Below are positions 1 through 4,842 of a stretch of 8,856 nt of DNA, in pieces (positions within the stretch are counted from its first letter, which is position 1; every line of letters starts with the position of its first letter). Source of the DNA: Acidilobaceae archaeon (GTDB lineage Archaea > Thermoproteota > Thermoprotei_A > Sulfolobales > Acidilobaceae); NCBI GenBank assembly GCA_027057815.1, contig JALURD010000208.1, positions 1 through 8,856 on the forward strand, given 5' to 3'. The translations under genes and the position numbers were made by a program. The notes beneath the pieces were generated by a model. The model ran no database searches. It saw nothing but the letters and a program-made list of their open reading frames with translations, and had not been told where the DNA came from.

Positions 1-377
1 ACCTTGTTGATTACGTTAATGGCGCTTATAGTGTCACAAAACTATTCCAAGCAGATAATTACTGGCCGGGAACACTTGGAATAGGTGCTCCACCCATTTC
101 TGTCTCAGTCGCTTTAGCCGACGTTAATGGAGACGGGATCCTCGAAGGAATAGCGTTCTCTACTGGCAGTACGGGGGGAGGTCTGGATTATCAATTTTAT
201 ATTTTTGATATTCAAGGCGTGATTTACCAGACATCCTTTGACCCCGGAGTTTACGGCATACAGGACGCCGACGCTATATTCACGTGGCCAAGCATCTCAA
301 TAGGGGACATTGACGGTGATGGCAAGGCTGAAATAGTACTAACTGCTTTTCAGGGGGTGATATGTATTGACTGGTAG
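1..377 (+). CDS. C-terminal part of an FG-GAP/VCBS beta-propeller protein (5' end outside window)
   Basis: The frame is open from base 3 to a TAG at 375-377 and gives 124 residues. Two calcium-loop motifs of the FG-GAP/VCBS type are visible: DVNGDG at residues 40-45 followed by E48, and DIDGDG at 102-107 followed by E110. Each follows a hydrophobic strand (SVALA and SISIG) and leads into another (IAFS and IVLTA), as in integrin-like propeller blades. Proteins of this family are normally secreted or surface-exposed and bind Ca2+, acting in adhesion or as scaffolds. The visible end has no membrane anchor and stops one strand after the last loop (VICIDW), so it probably closes the propeller. The stop lies 11 bases inside the cytochrome gene, and the cytochrome's ribosome binding site is within this coding sequence, so the two are almost certainly co-translated. 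The signal peptide and promoter would be upstream of the window. The fold is fairly sure; the specific role is unknown. Confidence 0.85.
   Translation, partial: LVDYVNGAYSVTKLFQADNYWPGTLGIGAPPISVSVALADVNGDGILEGIAFSTGSTGGGLDYQFYIFDIQGVIYQTSFDPGVYGIQDADAIFTWPSISIGDIDGDGKAEIVLTAFQGVICIDW
353..360 (+). promoter_or_regulatory. Ribosome binding site for the cytochrome gene (decides the TTG start)
   Basis: GGGGGTGA is a near match to the archaeal consensus GGAGGTGA and ends six bases before TTG 367. The only ATG nearby (362) hits a stop after one more codon, so the site supports TTG 367. It lies inside the 3' end of the FG-GAP gene. Confidence 0.7.
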
Positions 378-1830
378 CTGGTACTCTGCGATAGCTAAAA
401 TACAAGGACTATTGAAACAAATAACCGATGATAAGTTAAAATTTACAATCACACTGTTAATATTGATGCTACTATTAATTTCGTGGCCGCTACTAGTATT
501 TGGTTATGTTGATACCTCAACTCCGCATAACCCAAGCCTCTTTGATATGGGTAGATATTGGAAAAGATTCTGTTTAATGTGCCACCCCGGGTTCGCCCAG
601 ACCGGGACATCGATGGGATCCTGGCCCTTTGAAGCATATAGATGTCTTGCATGCCATTACTCCATAGGATCTACGCACCAGATAGCAGTTGATAACTCCG
701 AGTCTGCTCATAGAAGCTTGCAATGCCTAGTATGCCACGATGTATTCCATTATGGTCACGAGACGTATTCAACTGGCACTGTTTATGGTTGTAAGGGCCC
801 TCATGACGTCCTGGCTCCTAGGACTTCAGCTAATCCGCCTCAAAACCCCACAGTCTACTGGGCTAACTTCCACTATGTGACCACTAGACAAGCGAGCGGG
901 TGGAATATTATAGTTGAGACATTCTTTTACAACACTCCCCCGAGCAATATACCCACGCCAGGCCGGTTCAGGGACTACCCAATATATGTCACAGTATATG
1001 GTAACCCCTATACGAAGGACCTCACCACACCACCTCAGGGAAAACTTTACTTATTCTGTTACAAGTGCCACTTTATTAACAACCCGAATCTTCAACAATA
1101 CTCCACGGTAAACTATCAAACTAAGCATCCAGAACCTTGCTACAGATGCCATAGCAGGAATGAGGGTGGAACTCCCTACACCCTTGCCCCCCACAGTATT
1201 TACCCTAAGGCGAGGGGTTCGTGGAGCAAATGCTCCAGCTGCCATACCGGTATCTCTAGCATGCTCTCCCAAAGCGTGCATAGGAGTTTTGTGGAGAACA
1301 GAGTGGGATGCATATGCCACGGAATTGTCCACGTTTCAGGTTACAACATGACTGGGTCTTGGCTACCACTTTACTATCCTTACCGCGGCCTATTGATAAC
1401 TCCGACGCTCACTGAAGTCCTCCGGGGAAGACACTTGTTCTTCTACACAGACGTAAACTCGACTACATATAATATTCCAGTCAAGCCTGTCTGGACGGGC
1501 AATGATGAGACTCACATAGTACCGGTTTACACGATACGTTACGATGCAACTTTCATGGTATACTATAATACCAGGATGTTTACATGCTTCAACTGTCACT
1601 TCATATCATGGAACGAGGTGGCAGCAGGAGCTTCTCCAAACCTTAATATTACGCTTGCACAGGATCCACACAGTATAATGAAGTATCCCCGGTCCGCTAG
1701 TTCAAATGGGACCCTCAGCCAGCCGCCTGCATCATCGGATGATCATAATAGGCCTATCGCTGTTTTTGTTTCACTTGCAGCACTAGTGTCATCGCTAATC
1801 ATCGTGGCCATAGGGGCGAGGAAACCTTGA
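367..1830 (+). CDS. Membrane-anchored multihaem c-type cytochrome (7 CXXCH + 1 CXCH)
   Basis: This 487-residue protein should carry electrons on the outer face of the membrane. Canonical CXXCH haem sites start at residues 69, 93, 120, 231, 258, 289 and 407. An eighth site, C315-I-C317-H318, has only one residue between the cysteines. Many other histidines (for example H104, H115, H128, H131, H254, H276, H305, H322) could be distal ligands. Residues 26-46 form an uncleaved-looking signal anchor. Residues 463-484 form a second membrane segment ending in basic RKP, after a Ser/Pro-rich stalk (441-462), so both ends look anchored with the haem domain outside. TTG 367 is chosen because of the strong ribosome binding site. 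The gene overlaps its upstream neighbour by 11 bases and the downstream protease by 4. I do not recognise a named family such as NrfA, Hao or OmcS. Extracellular or quinol-linked electron transfer is inference; the cytochrome call itself is firm. Confidence 0.93.
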   Translation: MTGSWYSAIAKIQGLLKQITDDKLKFTITLLILMLLLISWPLLVFGYVDTSTPHNPSLFDMGRYWKRFCLMCHPGFAQTGTSMGSWPFEAYRCLACHYSIGSTHQIAVDNSESAHRSLQCLVCHDVFHYGHETYSTGTVYGCKGPHDVLAPRTSANPPQNPTVYWANFHYVTTRQASGWNIIVETFFYNTPPSNIPTPGRFRDYPIYVTVYGNPYTKDLTTPPQGKLYLFCYKCHFINNPNLQQYSTVNYQTKHPEPCYRCHSRNEGGTPYTLAPHSIYPKARGSWSKCSSCHTGISSMLSQSVHRSFVENRVGCICHGIVHVSGYNMTGSWLPLYYPYRGLLITPTLTEVLRGRHLFFYTDVNSTTYNIPVKPVWTGNDETHIVPVYTIRYDATFMVYYNTRMFTCFNCHFISWNEVAAGASPNLNITLAQDPHSIMKYPRSASSNGTLSQPPASSDDHNRPIAVFVSLAALVSSLIIVAIGARKP

Positions 1831-3854
1831 CTATTAAACAATCCGCAGTTATCCTGATAGCATTACTTATTGTATCTTATACTCCCGTTTATACTGTATC
1901 TAGTAGCGTGAACGTTCAGTCAAATTCTTACCATGTTACTGGCGTAGCAGTACGTAAAGGTGAAGGTTACCCTGTTTTTGTTTCAGTCGACGTGTCTCCC
2001 AATGGAAATGGAAGTGTAATTATCTATGGTGTTAAAGGGGATTCACTATTATATAACTCAATAGAGGAGGCTTGCTATGTTGTGGCTTGGATGCTTGGCA
2101 AAAACCCGTACTTATTTAATTATTATGTATACATTAATCCGGCTATGCCGAACGTAACATACATGGTGGGGCCTAGCCTCTCCTTGGCGGTGTCTTTAGC
2201 TGCCCTTACTAGCTTCCTGAATGTTAAGCCTAGCCCAGATGTTATGGTTACTGGTATGGTTAACCCAGATGGCACTGTCGGCTTTGTAGGGCTCGTAAGG
2301 GAGAAGGCTGAGGCAGCGGAAAAGTACGGGTATAGCCTATTCGTTTATCCTCTCGAGGAAGATAAGACATTCAAGGTTGTCAACGTTCCAGTACATCTAG
2401 GTCCATACGCGTTCTTGACTCGAATGCTTCAAGTTGAAGGGAATGTATTTTACAATATTACAGTAGACCGCCTAGGAGTAGTATCCATATGGGATGCTGC
2501 ATGGGCTTCAATTGAGATTAATTCGAGTCCCGCCGCTTTAACTCTGCCCAGTAACAGCTATTCTATTGACTCCCTCTATGCTTACAGCGTGGGCCCGGGG
2601 ATAGATGCCATTAAGAGAGCTGCAGATTTACTCTCAAAAGCGTCAATATACTTGAGCCAGGCTGAGGCTAAGCTTTCCGAGGCGCGTAAATACATGACGC
2701 TAGAGGCTTACGTTGAGACGCTTAAGGATGTAAATAGGGCTAAGCAGGTGATAGAATCCATAATAGCCAGGGGCAACATTAGCAGTTGGGCAGATATTTA
2801 CGATATACTAAGGGTGTATCAGGAGTCTGCTAGAATATTCTATTTAACCAATCTAATCGTTGACCTTAGAGGTGTTCCTTCTTACGTGCTGTCATCACTT
2901 AATGCCGCTGGAGAGATCCTCACCAATGTCATTAACAATAATTTAACTGTGGAAGAGATCCCATTAGTAGCGTTGGCGGCTACTAAATACTATGAGGCTG
3001 AGAGGCTTTCTAACGTCACTCTCTCGCTATTAGCGTTAGTGATATATGGCTATGTATCACTATCAAAAATTGTGGGAAGTCTATCGTCGAACTTAGCTAG
3101 AGTTGATAGGTTGGCTCAGGAGGCAATCATATTAGCGCTGAGCGGTAGGCAATATGCGTCTAGACCCGCACCTCCCTTAAGGAGTCTGGCGGAAAGATAC
3201 GTCAGTTACGCGTGGCATTTGTATAGATATGCCATGGATCTTAGCATGGTGTCAAGGGTTTACTCTAATCTTACCGGGCTGGCTGGTGGCTATGCTTGGA
3301 AGGCAATGTACATTCTTAATAATAGCCGTGGACCCGTTGATGTCGCCGCGGCGCTGGGCTTTGCAGTGGATGGAGTTGCTCTAGCCAGTACTTACATGGC
3401 GTTGCATCCAGGATATCCTCCGTTAATTGATGAAAGGTTTAAAGCTGCAATAACATTTGCATACGCCCTCGGACAAGTTGTAGGCCCCAACCCCTTTTAC
3501 TCCTACGAGCTTTCAAGGATATATGGCAACTCATCAATTGATATTTACTATATTGAGAGGATAATCGCCTACGAAAAATTAATTACAATAGCTATAGGCA
3601 CGTCAACATATCACACCCTTAATGAAACCGCCCCACGTGAGCCATCATCTAATGCGGTGCGGCAAGGAAGAGAACAATATTCTGTTCCGTTGAACACTAC
3701 TACGCAATCAAACGAGTCAAGCACTGCTAAACCTAGGGAGAAGCCTACAATAACACAAATAATAACAGCTAACATTGATATCATAATCTCCCTTGCTGTA
3801 TTAGTTATGGCCCTATCATTAACCATTGCATCAACGCTCAGACGAAGGCCTTAA
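1827..3854 (+). CDS. Secreted, C-terminally anchored Lon-type (S16) serine protease, archaeal COG1750-like
   Basis: This 675-residue protein has a signal peptide (about 1-23), an S16 protease domain (about 30-210), a long helical region (about 255-590), a Ser/Thr/Asn-rich stalk (about 592-640) and a membrane anchor (about 647-669) ending in RRRP. The Lon dyad is visible: S117 in GPS followed by a small-residue helix, and K160 in VGLVREK. The 43-residue spacing equals S679-K722 of E. coli Lon. There is no AAA+ domain, so it should act without ATP unfolding, outside the cell. Two details differ from classical Lon: GPSLS replaces GPSAG, and Arg replaces the first Lys of KEK. TTG 1827 overlaps the cytochrome stop as TTGA, with GAGG at 1818-1821 as a modest ribosome binding site. 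Many N-X-S/T sequons fit a glycosylated surface protein. Possible substrates are exported proteins, perhaps those of this operon. The protease fold is well supported; the substrate is not known. Confidence 0.85.
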   Translation: MTIKQSAVILIALLIVSYTPVYTVSSSVNVQSNSYHVTGVAVRKGEGYPVFVSVDVSPNGNGSVIIYGVKGDSLLYNSIEEACYVVAWMLGKNPYLFNYYVYINPAMPNVTYMVGPSLSLAVSLAALTSFLNVKPSPDVMVTGMVNPDGTVGFVGLVREKAEAAEKYGYSLFVYPLEEDKTFKVVNVPVHLGPYAFLTRMLQVEGNVFYNITVDRLGVVSIWDAAWASIEINSSPAALTLPSNSYSIDSLYAYSVGPGIDAIKRAADLLSKASIYLSQAEAKLSEARKYMTLEAYVETLKDVNRAKQVIESIIARGNISSWADIYDILRVYQESARIFYLTNLIVDLRGVPSYVLSSLNAAGEILTNVINNNLTVEEIPLVALAATKYYEAERLSNVTLSLLALVIYGYVSLSKIVGSLSSNLARVDRLAQEAIILALSGRQYASRPAPPLRSLAERYVSYAWHLYRYAMDLSMVSRVYSNLTGLAGGYAWKAMYILNNSRGPVDVAAALGFAVDGVALASTYMALHPGYPPLIDERFKAAITFAYALGQVVGPNPFYSYELSRIYGNSSIDIYYIERIIAYEKLITIAIGTSTYHTLNETAPREPSSNAVRQGREQYSVPLNTTTQSNESSTAKPREKPTITQIITANIDIIISLAVLVMALSLTIASTLRRRP

Positions 3855-3859
3855 AGAGT

Positions 3860-3885
3860 GGAGTGATTAGGCTTTACTCCTTGTT
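3860..3885 (+). terminator. Possible terminator hairpin after the protease gene
   Basis: GGAGTGA (3860-3866) can pair with TTACTCC (3874-3880), including one G-T pair, around a 7-base loop; TTGTT follows. It sits six bases after the stop and before the next promoter. The T run is short, so the call is tentative. Confidence 0.35.
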
Positions 3886-3920
3886 AATGAATTTGAATAA
3901 GTTCCCGAATTTCGGTGTTT

Positions 3921-3936
3921 AGAAACACTTTTATAT
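3921..3936 (+). promoter_or_regulatory. Archaeal BRE/TATA promoter for the KaiC-like gene
   Basis: TTTTATAT at 3929-3936 is a good crenarchaeal TATA box, preceded by purine-rich AGAAACAC, which fits a BRE. Transcription would begin about 3957-3962, which leaves a leader of roughly 40 bases before ATG 3999. It lies in the 144-base gap after the protease gene and marks the start of a separate transcription unit. The rest of that gap holds only the possible hairpin, the mini-ORF and the ribosome binding site listed separately. Confidence 0.65.
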
Positions 3937-3957
3937 CTTCACATGTTCTCTAATTTA

Positions 3958-3981
3958 ATGATATGGCTATATCCTAGGTAA
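3958..3981 (+). other. Seven-codon mini-ORF in the leader of the KaiC-like gene
   Basis: ATG 3958 opens a reading frame for MIWLYPR that stops at TAA 3979-3981. The ATG sits almost exactly where transcription should start from the TATA box at 3929-3936, so it could be translated as a leaderless upstream ORF. It ends six bases before the ribosome binding site of the main gene. A chance ATG is equally possible. Confidence 0.25.
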
Positions 3982-3986
3982 GGATT

Positions 3987-3992
3987 GGGTGG
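3987..3992 (+). promoter_or_regulatory. Ribosome binding site for the KaiC-like gene
   Basis: GGGTGG ends six bases before ATG 3999. A second ATG at 3994 is too close and in another frame, so the site supports 3999. Confidence 0.55.
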
Positions 3993-3998
3993 CATGCT

Positions 3999-4757
3999 AT
4001 GGTTGAGAGGGTAAAGACTGGGATCCCTGGCATGGATGAGATATTGAATGGCGGGATCCCTGTGAGGAATGTTGTACTACTCAGCGGTGGGCCTGGTACT
4101 GGAAAGAGTATATTCAGCTACCAGTACCTTTGGAATGGGTTGAAGCAAGGGGACCCAGGAGTATTCGTCGCTCTAGAGGAGCACCCTGTGCAGGTTAGGA
4201 TTAACATGGCCCAGTTTGGCTGGGATGTGAGGCAGTATGAGCGTGAGGGCGTATTCGCCATTGTTGACGCCTTTACAGGGGGTATAGGGGAGGCTGCTAA
4301 GAGGGAACGGTACGTTGTCAGGGATCCAGAGGACATCGGGCTTCTTAGTGACGTCTTAAGGGAGGCTATTAGGGATGTGGGTGCTAAGAGGGTTGTGATT
4401 GACAGCGTCTCGACTCTCTACCTTGCGAAGCCCGCTCTCGCAAGGAGGACCGTAATGCTCCTTAAGAGAATACTGAGCGGGCTCGGGACTACATCCATAC
4501 TCGTCAGCCAGGTTAGCGTGACGGAGAGAGGCTTCGGAGGGCCCGGTGTAGAGCATGCAGCCGACGGCATTATAAGACTTGACCTGGATGAGGTGGACGG
4601 CCAGCTCGTTAGGAGCCTAATAGTATGGAAGATGAGAGGGACTTCCCACAGCATGAGGAGGCACCCCTTCGAGATAACCAGTAAAGGCATCATAGTATAC
4701 CCGGACAAAGTAGTCAGACTAGGCAGAGTGTACAGAGTTGAGGATCTAGGGAGCTAA
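3999..4757 (+). CDS. Single-domain KaiC/RAD55-family ATPase
   Basis: This 252-residue cytoplasmic RecA-fold ATPase opens with the family signature TGIPGMDEILNGGIP (residues 7-21). Walker A is GGPGTGKS (30-37), the paired glutamates E60-E61 match the KaiC catalytic pair, and Walker B ends at D135 after hydrophobic RVVI. WKMRGTSHSMRRHPFEI (210-226) is the KaiC C-terminal signature, and the next strand IIVYPD is also typical. The length fits one KaiC domain; circadian KaiC has two, so this is not a clock protein in the strict sense. Archaeal relatives of this class (COG0467) are linked to signalling, archaellum control (FlaH/ArlH) and gas-vesicle control (GvpD), but nothing here picks one of these. 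It is the first gene of a new transcription unit, and cdc48 follows 85 bases downstream. The family call is firm; the biological role is open. Confidence 0.9.
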   Translation: MVERVKTGIPGMDEILNGGIPVRNVVLLSGGPGTGKSIFSYQYLWNGLKQGDPGVFVALEEHPVQVRINMAQFGWDVRQYEREGVFAIVDAFTGGIGEAAKRERYVVRDPEDIGLLSDVLREAIRDVGAKRVVIDSVSTLYLAKPALARRTVMLLKRILSGLGTTSILVSQVSVTERGFGGPGVEHAADGIIRLDLDEVDGQLVRSLIVWKMRGTSHSMRRHPFEITSKGIIVYPDKVVRLGRVYRVEDLGS

Positions 4758-4796
4758 TCGGGCGGTACTCGAGGCTAGTAAGCGTTGAACGGCACC

Positions 4797-4803
4797 CTTT
4801 AAC
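4797..4803 (+). promoter_or_regulatory. Weak TATA-like element ahead of cdc48
   Basis: CTTTAAC lies about 40 bases before TTG 4843 and would place a start near 4825-4828, giving a leader of about 15-18 bases. The match is poor, so cdc48 may instead be read through from the KaiC-like gene. I see nothing else in the 4758-4842 spacer beyond this and the ribosome binding site. Confidence 0.25.
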
Positions 4804-4833
4804 CTCTGGAGAGTCCTTTGCCATTAGGGGGTG

Positions 4834-4840
4834 GGTGAGG
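4834..4840 (+). promoter_or_regulatory. Ribosome binding site that favours TTG 4843 as the cdc48 start
   Basis: GGTGAGG ends two bases before TTG 4843, and its GGTGA core ends four bases before it. GTG 4831 would have only a G run directly abutting the codon, with no spacer. The site overlaps the first four codons of the longer reading. Confidence 0.5.
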
Positions 4841-4842
4841 AG

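Noticed and set aside
367..1351. Smaller + strand ORFs at 914 and 1160 within the cytochrome gene
   Set aside because: They are out-of-frame shadows of the cytochrome, whose frame is fixed by the CXXCH motifs.
3999..4757. Circadian-clock KaiC
   Set aside because: There is only one RecA-type domain and no KaiA or KaiB neighbour; this is the broader archaeal RAD55/KaiC-like class.
4831..4842. GTG 4831 as the cdc48 start
   Set aside because: A G run abuts the codon with no spacer, while GGTGAGG sits correctly for TTG 4843. The difference is only four residues, so it cannot be excluded.
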